64,000 nt of DNA from Gemmatimonadota bacterium (GTDB taxonomy: Bacteria; Gemmatimonadota; Gemmatimonadetes; Gemmatimonadales; GWC2-71-9): the NCBI GenBank assembly GCA_016713785.1, contig JADJOM010000003.1, positions 1,259,501 through 1,323,500 of the forward strand, read 5' to 3'. Below the pieces are notes generated by a model. It made no database searches. It was not told the DNA's origin and was given only the letters and a program-made list of their open reading frames with translations. The translations under genes were made by a program, and so were the position numbers. This document shows, piece by piece, positions 43,639 to 51,894 of the stretch. Positions within the stretch are counted from its first letter, which is position 1. Every line of letters begins with the position of its first letter.

Positions 43639-45099
43639 ATGAAAGCCCAGTTCACCTTTCTCTCGGGCTCCCGCACCGGCCAGACCGACATCTTCAGCCA
43701 GGCCCACATCAGCATCGGCCGGCACCCGCAGTCCGAGCTCCGCTTCGACGCCGACAAGGACCTGGACGTCTCCAGCCGCCACGCCGCGGTGACCCTGGTG
43801 GGTGAGTTCTACGTCCTGCGCGACCTCGGCAGCACCAACGGCACCCTGGTGAACGGGAAGAAGCTCACGGGGGAGCACGTGCTCGCCTCGGGCGACGTGC
43901 TGACCTTCGGCGCCAACGGGCCCCGGGTGGAATTCACGGTGATCGGCGCCCAGCGCGCGGGCTCCGCGCCGGCCGGGGAAGCGCCCGGCGCCCAGGGCGG
44001 GGGTACCGTGGTCTTCGGCAGCCAGGAGCCCCCCGCCCCGCCCCCCGCCCCCAAGCTCACCCCGGAGCAACAGCGCAGCCCGCGGCGGACCCCGGGCCCC
44101 GGCACCCAGACCAAGGTGCGCATGGAGGTGCGGCGGCAGACCAAGTCGCTCCGCAACACCACCCTGGGGCTCTTCGCCCTGCTGCTGGTGGTGGCGGCCG
44201 CCTACCTGTGGCAGGTGCGCCAGACCGACCGGGTGCTGGCGGCGCAGCGGCAGCTGCTCCTGGGCACGGTGGACAGCCTGATGCAGCAGATCACCCTGCT
44301 CTCGCAGGGGAGCGAGGGGCTCCGGGCGGCGCTCGATTCGGCGCAGTCCGAGGCAGGCCAGCTGCGGGCGCTGCTGGCCGACGCGCCCAACGACGAGGCG
44401 CAGATCGCTGAGCTGCGCTCCCGGCTCGAGGCGGCGCTCCGGCAGCAACGCTCGCTCGCGGGCGCCGCCACCATGGACGCGCGGGCGCTCACCGCCGCCA
44501 ACCGCGACGCCATGGCCATGGTGTTCGTGGAATTCCCCGGCGGGCGGGTGGTGACCGGCACGGCCTTCGCCGTCCGTTCCGACCCGACCGGCGGGCTGCT
44601 GCTCACCAACAAGCACGTGGTGGTGGATTCCAACGGCACCATCGCCAGCCGGATCGGCGTGGTGTTCGAGGGCACCCGGCAGAACTTCCGGGCCGATCTG
44701 GTGAAGGTCGCCGCCGACGCCGACCTGGCGCTGCTGCGCGCCAGCGTGCACCGCGGCTTCCCGGTGATCAAGGGCCTTGCCGACAGCCTCCGGACCGTGG
44801 AGCCCGGAGAGCCTGCCGCCGTGCTCGGCTACCCGCTCGGTCTCGACCTGGCCGGTGGCCGGGACTGGACCACGGTGGGGGTGGCCTCGACCGTGACCCT
44901 GGGCACCGTGAGCCGGGTGCAGCCCACCCTGGTGCAGCTGGATGGCTACGGCGCCCAGGGCTCTAGCGGCAGCCCGATCCTCGACCGGACCGGGGTGGTC
45001 ATCGGCATCCTGTACGGGGGTCAGCCCGGCAGCAACGGCCGGATCCTGTACGGGGTTCCGGTGCGCTTTGCCCAGCGGCTGCTCGCCGAGACCGAATAA
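43639..45099 (+). CDS. FHA-domain transmembrane trypsin-like serine protease
   Basis: 486 residues. Cytoplasmic FHA domain at about 24-99 with G-R 27-28, S46, H48 and 'GSTNGT' 64-69. A Pro-rich linker, one membrane helix (about 175-191), a coiled-coil-like segment (195-275), then an S1/HtrA-type protease domain with triad H326 ('LLTNKHVVVD'), D362 ('AADADLALL') and S443 ('YGAQGSSGSPILDR'). No PDZ domain. It would thus carry a phosphothreonine sensor inside and a protease in the periplasm. It closes the FHA-kinase-PP2C operon. FHA plus trypsin fusion is unusual; I know of no described equivalent but cannot search. Confidence 0.9.
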   Translation: MKAQFTFLSGSRTGQTDIFSQAHISIGRHPQSELRFDADKDLDVSSRHAAVTLVGEFYVLRDLGSTNGTLVNGKKLTGEHVLASGDVLTFGANGPRVEFTVIGAQRAGSAPAGEAPGAQGGGTVVFGSQEPPAPPPAPKLTPEQQRSPRRTPGPGTQTKVRMEVRRQTKSLRNTTLGLFALLLVVAAAYLWQVRQTDRVLAAQRQLLLGTVDSLMQQITLLSQGSEGLRAALDSAQSEAGQLRALLADAPNDEAQIAELRSRLEAALRQQRSLAGAATMDARALTAANRDAMAMVFVEFPGGRVVTGTAFAVRSDPTGGLLLTNKHVVVDSNGTIASRIGVVFEGTRQNFRADLVKVAADADLALLRASVHRGFPVIKGLADSLRTVEPGEPAAVLGYPLGLDLAGGRDWTTVGVASTVTLGTVSRVQPTLVQLDGYGAQGSSGSPILDRTGVVIGILYGGQPGSNGRILYGVPVRFAQRLLAETE

Positions 45100-45146
45100 C
45101 CCCCCGGGGTGAGGGGGGTCACCGCCCCCACGCCCCTCCCGCTCAC

Positions 45147-48100
45147 ATGATGAGCGGAATGCCCCCCAAACCGACGGCCATGTTCCGCGCCATCTTCGGC
45201 AGGCTCCTGAGCAGCGCCGCGCTCGGGGGCATCGTGCTGTTCGTGGCCGGGGCGGCCGCGGGCACCTGGTGGACGCTGGACCGCATCAACGAGGCCGTCC
45301 GGGGCACGGTCCGCACCGGCCTCACCACCGTGCTTGCCAACGCGCGGGAGGCCACCCATCACTGGGTGACCCGCCAGCAGGTGCTGGTGGCGGGCCTCGC
45401 CTCCGATCGCTCGCTCGGCGAGGCCGTGGCGGCGCTGGTCAGCGCCGCCGACCGGGGGCGGTCCACCGAACTGGCCACCCGCGAACTCGAGCGGGTGCTC
45501 GATCCGGGCATCCGGGCCAACTCGCTCCGGGGCTTCTGGATCTTCGACGTGGACGGGCGCAGCCTCGGCCGCTGGCCGGCCACCCTCCCTTCGCGGCTGC
45601 CTCCCAGCATGCAGGAGCCGTTCGAGCGGGCGCTCGACGGCCTCCCGACCGTCAGCACCTTTCTTCTCGCATCGGGGCAGACCGGACCGGTGGCCGCGCT
45701 GGCGCCCATCCGCGACCGGCAGGGGGTGACGGTGGCGGTGCTCGGGCTCGCGCTCCCCGCCCAGGCGGAGCTGGAGCAGATCGCGGCCCAGAGCCATCAC
45801 CGGAGCCTCGGGCAGGTCTACTTCTTCGACCGCACCGGCCGGATCCTCGGCAGCAGCGTCAGCCTGCCCCCCTGGGGCCAGGAGAGCCGCCTGGTGGAGC
45901 CCGGCACCCAGCAGCTCACCCGGATGGCGCGGGCGGCCGTGGACCGCGGCGCGGACCTCGACCTCGACGGCTATCGCGACTTCCAGGGCCGGGCCGTGGT
46001 CGGCGCCTGGGAGTGGGACGCGCAGCTCGGGCTGGGACTGGCCGTCGAGGCGGAGGTGGCCCAGGCCTACCACGTGGCAGAGACGGCCCGGCGGGCACTG
46101 CTGGTGGCGCTGGGCCTCACGCTCCTGCTCTTCCTGGCCGTGCTCGCCAGCGTGATGCTGGCCCGCCGCCGGGCGGTGGCGCTCACCGCGCTGCAGCACC
46201 GGCTGGCCGCGGTGCTCGAGTCCACCACCGACCCGGTCTGCTTCGCCGATTCGCATGGCTCCCCGCTCTACCTCAATGAAGCGGGACGCCGCCTGCTGCT
46301 GGGCGCCGGCGGCACCGAGGACGCCTCGCTGCTCGCGGCGCGGGTGCTGCTCCGTCCCGAGGCGCGGCAGGCGGCGGAGGACCGGGGCACCTGGAGCGGG
46401 GAAAGCACGCTGCTGCTGGCCGATGGCCGCGAGCTGACGCTGTCCCAGGTACTCATCTGCCATCGCACCGAGCAGGGGGTGGTGGACTTCTACTCCACGC
46501 TGGCGCGCGACATCACCGAGCGGAAGCAGCTGGAGCGGCGGCTCTCCGAGGAGAAGGAACGGGCCGAGGTGACCCTGGGGTCGATCGGCGACGCGGTGAT
46601 CCGCACCGACGCGCTGGGGGTCATCGAGTACCTGAACCCGGTGGCGGCGGAGCTGCTCGGCGAGACGCCGGCGGCCCTCATCGGCGAGTCGATCGCGGGG
46701 CAGATCGTCCTGGTGCACGAGACCACCCGCGAGCCGCTGGAGAACCCGGTGGAGACCGCCCTCCGGGAGCGCCGGGTGGTGGGGCGCTCCAACTTCTCGC
46801 TGCTGATCCGGCCGGACGGGCGCGAATTCGCCATCGACGAGAGCGCGGCGCCGATCGCCGGCGCCGACGGCGAGATCCTCGGCGCGGTGTTCATCTTCCA
46901 CGACGTGAGCCGCGCCCGCAGCCTGGCCCGGCAGCTGGCCCACCAGGCCAGCCACGATTTCCTCACCGGGCTGGTCAACCGCCACGAGTTCGAGCGCCGG
47001 GTGGGCCGGGCACTCACCCGGGCGCAGCAGGAGGCGGTGACCCACGCCCTCTGCTTCCTCGACCTCGACCAGTTCAAGGTGGTCAACGATACCTGCGGCC
47101 ACGTGGCGGGGGATGAACTGCTGCGGCAGCTGGCCCAGGCGCTGACCCGGAAGATCCGCCGCCGCGACACCCTGGCGCGGCTCGGCGGGGACGAGTTCGG
47201 CGTGCTGCTGGAGCACTGCCCGCCGGGCCAGGCCGCCCGGGTGGCCCACGACCTCCTCGAGACCATCCAGGAGTTCCGCTTCGTCTGGGAGGGCAAGCCC
47301 TTCGCCCTCGGGGTGAGCATCGGGGTGGTGCCCATCACGGCGGAGAGCGAGAGCCTGGCCACCATCCTGCGCGACGCCGACGCCGCCTGCTATGCCGCCA
47401 AGGAGCGGGGCCGCAACCGGGTCCACTTCTACGAACCCAACGACGTGCTGCTGGCGGTGCGCCAGGGGGAGATGCAGTGGGTCTCCCGCATCACCAGCGC
47501 GCTCGAGGAACAGCGCTTCCGGCTCTACGGGCAGGTGATCGCGCCGCTGGTCTCGCGGCCCAACGAGCCGCCCCGGCTCGAGGTGCTGCTGCGGCTGATC
47601 GAGCGGGACGGGTCGATCATCGCGCCCGGCGCGTTCATCCCGGCGGCGGAGCGCTACAACCTGATGGGGGCGGTGGACCGCTGGGTGGTGCGCGAGGTGA
47701 TGACGCTCTACGACCGGGCGGTGCGCCAGGGCCCGGTGCCGATCGCCTCGATCAACCTCTCCGGCGCCTCGCTCGGCGACCCGAGCATGCTCGCCTACGT
47801 GCGCGAGATGCTGGCGCGGCACCAGCTGCCGCCCGAGACGCTCTGCTTCGAGATCACCGAGACGGCGGCCATCGCCAACCTGGCGCTGGCGGCCCACTTC
47901 ATCCGCGAGCTCAAGGCCATCGGCTGCTGGTTCGCGCTGGATGACTTCGGCAGCGGGATGTCGTCCTTTGCCTACCTGCAGAGCCTGCCGGTGGATGCGC
48001 TCAAGATCGCCGGGGCCTTCCTGCGGCACATCGAAACCGATGCGGTGGAGTACGCGATGGTCGAGGCGATCACCCGGGTGGGGCACGTCATGCGGCTCAA

Positions 48101-48308
48101 GGTGGTGGCCGAGGGGGTGGAGAACCTCGACACCCTGGAGACCCTCCGCACGCTGGGGGTGGACTACGCCCAGGGCTTTGCGATCGGGGAGCCGGTGCCC
48201 CTGGAGCAGCTGATGCTGGGCCCGCCGCTCACCGGCGCGGCGGAGGCGGTGGCCCGCCGGGGCCAGCTGCCGCCGCTCTCCCCCAGGACCCGCCCCGCCA
48301 CCGTCTGA
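45147..48308 (+). CDS. Membrane GGDEF/EAL protein with extracytoplasmic and PAS sensor domains
   Basis: 1053 residues. Two membrane helices (about 24-43 and 317-340) enclose a periplasmic sensor domain. Then come two PAS-like domains (about 350-460 and 470-590), GGDEF (GGDEF at 680-684, I-site RRRD at 671-674) and EAL. The EAL domain reads EVL at 812-814, keeps 'INLS', 'EITE', 'LDDFGSG' and 'AEGVEN', but has 'LKIAG' where 'LKIDG' is usual. So diguanylate cyclase activity looks intact and phosphodiesterase activity is possible. It would set c-di-GMP levels on an outside signal. A start at 45150 or 45159 is equally possible. It is 47 bases after the FHA-protease gene. Confidence 0.93.
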   Translation: MMSGMPPKPTAMFRAIFGRLLSSAALGGIVLFVAGAAAGTWWTLDRINEAVRGTVRTGLTTVLANAREATHHWVTRQQVLVAGLASDRSLGEAVAALVSAADRGRSTELATRELERVLDPGIRANSLRGFWIFDVDGRSLGRWPATLPSRLPPSMQEPFERALDGLPTVSTFLLASGQTGPVAALAPIRDRQGVTVAVLGLALPAQAELEQIAAQSHHRSLGQVYFFDRTGRILGSSVSLPPWGQESRLVEPGTQQLTRMARAAVDRGADLDLDGYRDFQGRAVVGAWEWDAQLGLGLAVEAEVAQAYHVAETARRALLVALGLTLLLFLAVLASVMLARRRAVALTALQHRLAAVLESTTDPVCFADSHGSPLYLNEAGRRLLLGAGGTEDASLLAARVLLRPEARQAAEDRGTWSGESTLLLADGRELTLSQVLICHRTEQGVVDFYSTLARDITERKQLERRLSEEKERAEVTLGSIGDAVIRTDALGVIEYLNPVAAELLGETPAALIGESIAGQIVLVHETTREPLENPVETALRERRVVGRSNFSLLIRPDGREFAIDESAAPIAGADGEILGAVFIFHDVSRARSLARQLAHQASHDFLTGLVNRHEFERRVGRALTRAQQEAVTHALCFLDLDQFKVVNDTCGHVAGDELLRQLAQALTRKIRRRDTLARLGGDEFGVLLEHCPPGQAARVAHDLLETIQEFRFVWEGKPFALGVSIGVVPITAESESLATILRDADAACYAAKERGRNRVHFYEPNDVLLAVRQGEMQWVSRITSALEEQRFRLYGQVIAPLVSRPNEPPRLEVLLRLIERDGSIIAPGAFIPAAERYNLMGAVDRWVVREVMTLYDRAVRQGPVPIASINLSGASLGDPSMLAYVREMLARHQLPPETLCFEITETAAIANLALAAHFIRELKAIGCWFALDDFGSGMSSFAYLQSLPVDALKIAGAFLRHIETDAVEYAMVEAITRVGHVMRLKVVAEGVENLDTLETLRTLGVDYAQGFAIGEPVPLEQLMLGPPLTGAAEAVARRGQLPPLSPRTRPATV

Positions 48309-48338
48309 CGGGTAGGGCCGGTGGCGGCCGGTCGCCGC

Positions 48339-49781
48339 TCAGCGCGGCGCGCCCACCGGTGCCAGCCGCTCCGCGATCCACCCCGCCACCGCCTGCTGCA
48401 TGAGGGGCTGCCGGTGCCAGGCCAGCAGCACCGGGCAGCCCTCGGGCACCTGGTCGAGCAGGCGCGGGTGCGCGAACAGCACCACCAGCGCGGCGCCCGG
48501 CACCAGCGCGGCCAGGCGGGCCCACGCCTCGGGCCCGAAGCCGGCGCGGCCCTTGGCGGCCCGCGGCTCCGCGAAGGCCAGCACCACCCGCGCCCCACCA
48601 TGCGACTCGACGATACCGCGCGCGGCGAGCGTGCGGCGCACGATGTCGCTCGGGCCCGGCGCGTACCATCCGCCCTGGTCATCGTCCACCACCGCCAGCT
48701 CCACGCCCGCCAGCCGCGGCGGCAGTTCGCCGCGGCGGGCGCCGCGCGCCAGCAGGCGGCCCGCGAGCGCCGCCGCACCGGCCGGATCGGGTTCGGCCGT
48801 TCCCGGGGCGTGCGACACCCGCGCGAGCGCCTCCCCGTAGCGGCGCATCGCGCCGGCCACGCGATCCGCGGGGAGCGTCCCGTCGGCCGCGGCACGGTCG
48901 AGCGCGGCGATGGTCCCCGCGAGGTCCCCGGGATAGAGCAGGATGTCGCACCCGGCGGCGATCGAGGCCACCGCCGCCGCGGCCTCGGTGATCCCGGCCT
49001 GCGCGCCGCTCATGATGAACGCGTCGGTGACCACCAGCCCCTGGAAGCCGAGCGCCTCCCGCAGGTGGCCCAGGATCACCGGCGAGCGGGTGGCGGGCAC
49101 GCCGGCCGGATCCCAGCGGGGAAAGGCCACGTGCGAGGTCATCACCGACCCGACGCCCGCGGCCACCGCCGACGCAAAGGGCACCAGGTCGCTGGTGGTC
49201 AGCGCGGCCAGCGGGAGGTCCACCGTCGGCAGCCGGTCGTGCGAGTCGTGGCGGGTACGACCGTGCCCGGGATAGTGCTTGGCGCAGGCCAACGCCCCTT
49301 CCGCCTGGCAGGCGGCAACCCAGGCGGCCACCTGCCGGCCCACCCGCGCCGGATCCGCGCCGAACGCACGGGTCTGCACGATCGGGTTCTCCGGCTCCAG
49401 GTCCAGGTCGGCGACCGGGGCGAAGATCCAGTTGAGCCCCACGGCGAGAGCGTCGCGCGCGGTGACGCGCCCCGCCCAGGCGATCGCGGCCTCGTCCTCG
49501 AGGCTCGCCAGCGCGGCCGGCGGCGGCACCGGCGTGAGGCCCCGGGCCTGCTGGCCCGCGCCCCGCTCCAGGTCGGCACCCAGGAGCAGCGGCCGCCCGG
49601 CCCGGGCGCGGATCCGGGCGGTGAGGGCCGCCACCTCGTCGGCACGCGCGCCGGGGACACCGAAGAGGATGAACCCGCCCACGCCGAGCGCGAGCGCGGC
49701 GTCGATGGCCTCGTGTTCGTGGTGGAAGCCGGTCTCCCGGCGCCAGCGCAGGGCCGGGAGCACCAGGCGCGCCAGCCTCAT
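48339..49781 (-). CDS. nagZ: Beta-N-acetylhexosaminidase (GH3, NagZ-like) with C-terminal extension
   Basis: 480 residues against about 340 for the E. coli enzyme. GH3 motifs: 'NWIFAPVADLDLEPENPIV', 'ACAKHYPGHGRTRHDSHDRLP' with the His-Asp general-acid pair, and nucleophile Asp in 'LVVTDAFIMSG'. The last ~140 residues ('GELPPRLAGVELAVVDDDQGG...ALVVLFAHPRLLDQVP') form an extra domain like the C-terminal domain of longer GH3 enzymes. It removes GlcNAc from GlcNAc-anhydroMurNAc muropeptides. There is no signal peptide, so it is cytoplasmic. It overlaps anmK (ATGA), fitting a recycling operon. Confidence 0.88.
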   Translation of the reverse strand: MRLARLVLPALRWRRETGFHHEHEAIDAALALGVGGFILFGVPGARADEVAALTARIRARAGRPLLLGADLERGAGQQARGLTPVPPPAALASLEDEAAIAWAGRVTARDALAVGLNWIFAPVADLDLEPENPIVQTRAFGADPARVGRQVAAWVAACQAEGALACAKHYPGHGRTRHDSHDRLPTVDLPLAALTTSDLVPFASAVAAGVGSVMTSHVAFPRWDPAGVPATRSPVILGHLREALGFQGLVVTDAFIMSGAQAGITEAAAAVASIAAGCDILLYPGDLAGTIAALDRAAADGTLPADRVAGAMRRYGEALARVSHAPGTAEPDPAGAAALAGRLLARGARRGELPPRLAGVELAVVDDDQGGWYAPGPSDIVRRTLAARGIVESHGGARVVLAFAEPRAAKGRAGFGPEAWARLAALVPGAALVVLFAHPRLLDQVPEGCPVLLAWHRQPLMQQAVAGWIAERLAPVGAPR

Positions 49782-50887
49782 GCGGGCGTGACCTGCCCGA
49801 GGATCCGTGGCGCGGCGGCGCCGGTGGCGGCGGGGATGTTCCCGGGCTGCCCGTGGACGGTGAGGTACCCCAGCAGCGCGAACGCCACCGCCTCCTTGGC
49901 GTCGCCGGTGAAGAACAGGTCATCGAACAGGGCGAGCGACTGGCCGCGGGCGCCGAGAAGCGCCTCGAGCCGCTCCCGCAGCACCGGGTGGTGCATCCCG
50001 CCCCCGGAGCCGATGACCTCCGGGGTGCCCGGCACCCAGCGGGCCAGCGCCTCGCTCACGGTCCGCGCCGTGAGCTCCACCGCGGTGGCGACGCCGTCGG
50101 CGCCGGGCGCCTCGCGGTGGATCCGCTCCGCCAGCGCCAGACCGAACCGCTCCCGCCCGGTGCTCTTGGGCGGCGCCTGGCTGAAGAACGGGTCGGTGAG
50201 CAGGGCCGCCAGCAGCGCCTCGTGCACCCGCCCCTGCCGGGCCAGGCGGCCGTCGTGGTCGAACCGGAGCGCGCGATCCACCATGCGCGCCACCGCGTCC
50301 ATGAGCGCCACGCCGGGCCCGGTGTCGAAGGCCAGCACCCCCTGCTCCGCCGAGCGGCGCGGCACTAGGGTGAGGTTGGCCATGCCGCCCAGGTTGAGCA
50401 GCACCCGGGCATGCTCCGGATGGCCGAAGAGCAGGCTGTCGGCCATCGGCACGAGCGGCGCGCCCTGCCCGCCCGCGGCCACGTCACGCGCGCGGAAGTT
50501 GCTCACCACGCGCACCCCGAACCGCTCCGCCAGGACCGCCGGCTCCCCGAGCTGCCAGCTCACGGCCGGTGGCTCGTGCCAGATGGTCTGGCCGTGCATG
50601 GCGATGAACCCGAGGTCCGAGGCGCGGGTGTGGGTCTCGGCCAGCACCCCCTCCACCGCCTCCACGGCCCACTCGGACAGCCGCACGTGCAGCAGCGCCA
50701 GCTCCCGCGCGCCGCCGGCCGCGATCGCCGCGAGGAGTTGCTCCCGCTCGGCGGTGCTGTAGGGCCGGGTCTCGAACCCGAGCAGCTGGCAGCGGGTGGG
50801 GCCCTCGAATCGCACCAAGGCGGCGTCCACGCCATCGAGCGAGGTGCCGGACATCAGGCCCACGGCGAGGGTCGGGCGTTCGGTCAT
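49778..50887 (-). CDS. anmK: Anhydro-N-acetylmuramic acid kinase
   Basis: 369 residues, normal length. N-terminal 'LAVGLMSGTSLDGVDAALVRF' is the AnmK signature, followed by 'IAMHGQTIWHEPPAVSWQLGEPAVLAERFGV', 'VLLNLGGMANLTLVPR', 'AFDTGPGVALMDA' and 'EVIGSGGGMHHPVLRERLEALL'. It hydrolyses and phosphorylates 1,6-anhydroMurNAc to MurNAc-6-phosphate. It overlaps murQ upstream and nagZ downstream (ATGA in both cases). The product is the substrate of MurQ. Confidence 0.95.
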   Translation of the reverse strand: MTERPTLAVGLMSGTSLDGVDAALVRFEGPTRCQLLGFETRPYSTAEREQLLAAIAAGGARELALLHVRLSEWAVEAVEGVLAETHTRASDLGFIAMHGQTIWHEPPAVSWQLGEPAVLAERFGVRVVSNFRARDVAAGGQGAPLVPMADSLLFGHPEHARVLLNLGGMANLTLVPRRSAEQGVLAFDTGPGVALMDAVARMVDRALRFDHDGRLARQGRVHEALLAALLTDPFFSQAPPKSTGRERFGLALAERIHREAPGADGVATAVELTARTVSEALARWVPGTPEVIGSGGGMHHPVLRERLEALLGARGQSLALFDDLFFTGDAKEAVAFALLGYLTVHGQPGNIPAATGAAAPRILGQVTPA

Positions 50888-51810
50888 GGGGTGGTCACTC
50901 CCGGGGGGTCACCGATGATCTCACGAAGCCGGCCCTGGTGGGCCTCCAGCAGCTGCTCGGCACCGGCGAGGTCCACGCCGCGGCGCTCCATCACGATGGC
51001 CGGCTTGACCCGGCCCGCGGCGGCCTGGAGCAGGTCGCGGGCCCGGTCCCGGGACACCCCGGTGGCCTCCATCAGGATCCGCTCGCTGCGGTCCTGCAGC
51101 TTGGCGTTCCAGGCGCGGAGGTCCACCATCAGGTTGCCCCAGGTCTTGCCCATCCGGATCATGGCGCCGGTGGTGAGCATGTTGAGCACCAGCTTGGTGG
51201 CGGTCCCGGCCTTCATGCGGGTGGAGCCGGTCACCACCTCGGGACCGACCCGGAGCACGATGCACTCGTCGCAGGTGTCCCGCAGCACCTGCGGCGGCTC
51301 GGCGCAGGTCACCAGCACCGTGCGCGCGCCCAGCGCCTGGGCCCGCCCCAGCGCCGCGCGCACGTAGGGCGTGGAGCCGCTGGCGGCGATCCCGACCACC
51401 ACGTCGACGTTGCGCACCCGGTGGGCATCCATCTCGGCGATGCCGGCGTTGAGGTCGTCCTCGGCGCCCTCCACCGAGCGGACGAGGGCCTTGAAGCCCC
51501 CGGCGATGATGCCGGTGACCAGCTCCGGGTCGGTGCCGAAGGTGGGAGGACACTCGGAGGCGTCGAGCACGCCGAGACGGCCGCTGGTCCCGGCGCCGAT
51601 GTAGTAGAGGCGGCCCCCCGCACGGAAGGCCGCCTCGATATGGTCGATGGTCCGGGCAATCTCCGCTCGCATCCGGCCCACCGCCACCGGGACCGCCTGG
51701 TCCTCGGCGTTGATGAGGTCCACCAGCTCCAGGGCGGTGGCGCGGTCGATGCCGGCGGTGCGCGGGTTGCGCCGCTCGGTCAGTCGCGGGTCGAGGAAGG
51801 AGTCGGTCAT
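50884..51810 (-). CDS. murQ: N-acetylmuramic acid 6-phosphate etherase
   Basis: 308 residues. SIS-fold signature 'YYIGAGTSGRLGVLDASECPPTFG', then 'AEDDLNAGIAEMDAH', 'VVVGIAASGSTPYVRAALGRA' and 'GSTRMKAGTATKLVLNMLTTGAMIRMGKTWGNLMVDL', all typical of MurQ. It cleaves the lactyl ether of MurNAc-6-P to GlcNAc-6-P and D-lactate. It is the first gene of the murQ-anmK-nagZ operon and is transcribed divergently from the gamma-glutamyltransferase gene. No MurR-type regulator or MurP PTS gene is adjacent. Confidence 0.95.
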   Translation of the reverse strand: MTDSFLDPRLTERRNPRTAGIDRATALELVDLINAEDQAVPVAVGRMRAEIARTIDHIEAAFRAGGRLYYIGAGTSGRLGVLDASECPPTFGTDPELVTGIIAGGFKALVRSVEGAEDDLNAGIAEMDAHRVRNVDVVVGIAASGSTPYVRAALGRAQALGARTVLVTCAEPPQVLRDTCDECIVLRVGPEVVTGSTRMKAGTATKLVLNMLTTGAMIRMGKTWGNLMVDLRAWNAKLQDRSERILMEATGVSRDRARDLLQAAAGRVKPAIVMERRGVDLAGAEQLLEAHQGRLREIIGDPPGVTTP

Positions 51811-51894
51811 TGGTGGGCGCGGGGTGCGCGCCGTAAATTAGGGGAGGTCCATCCGCCCCAGCAACAACCCGATCCCCTGGCCCCCGAGACCCGC

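Noticed and set aside
45021..48086. A 1021-codon open frame antisense to the GGDEF/EAL gene (and similar long frames at 2063-4123, 5416-7104, 11212-13809 and 30150-32867)
   Set aside because: These mirror real genes on the other strand. Their translations are rich in R, G, A, P, H and V, without recognisable motifs, as expected from GC-rich third positions.
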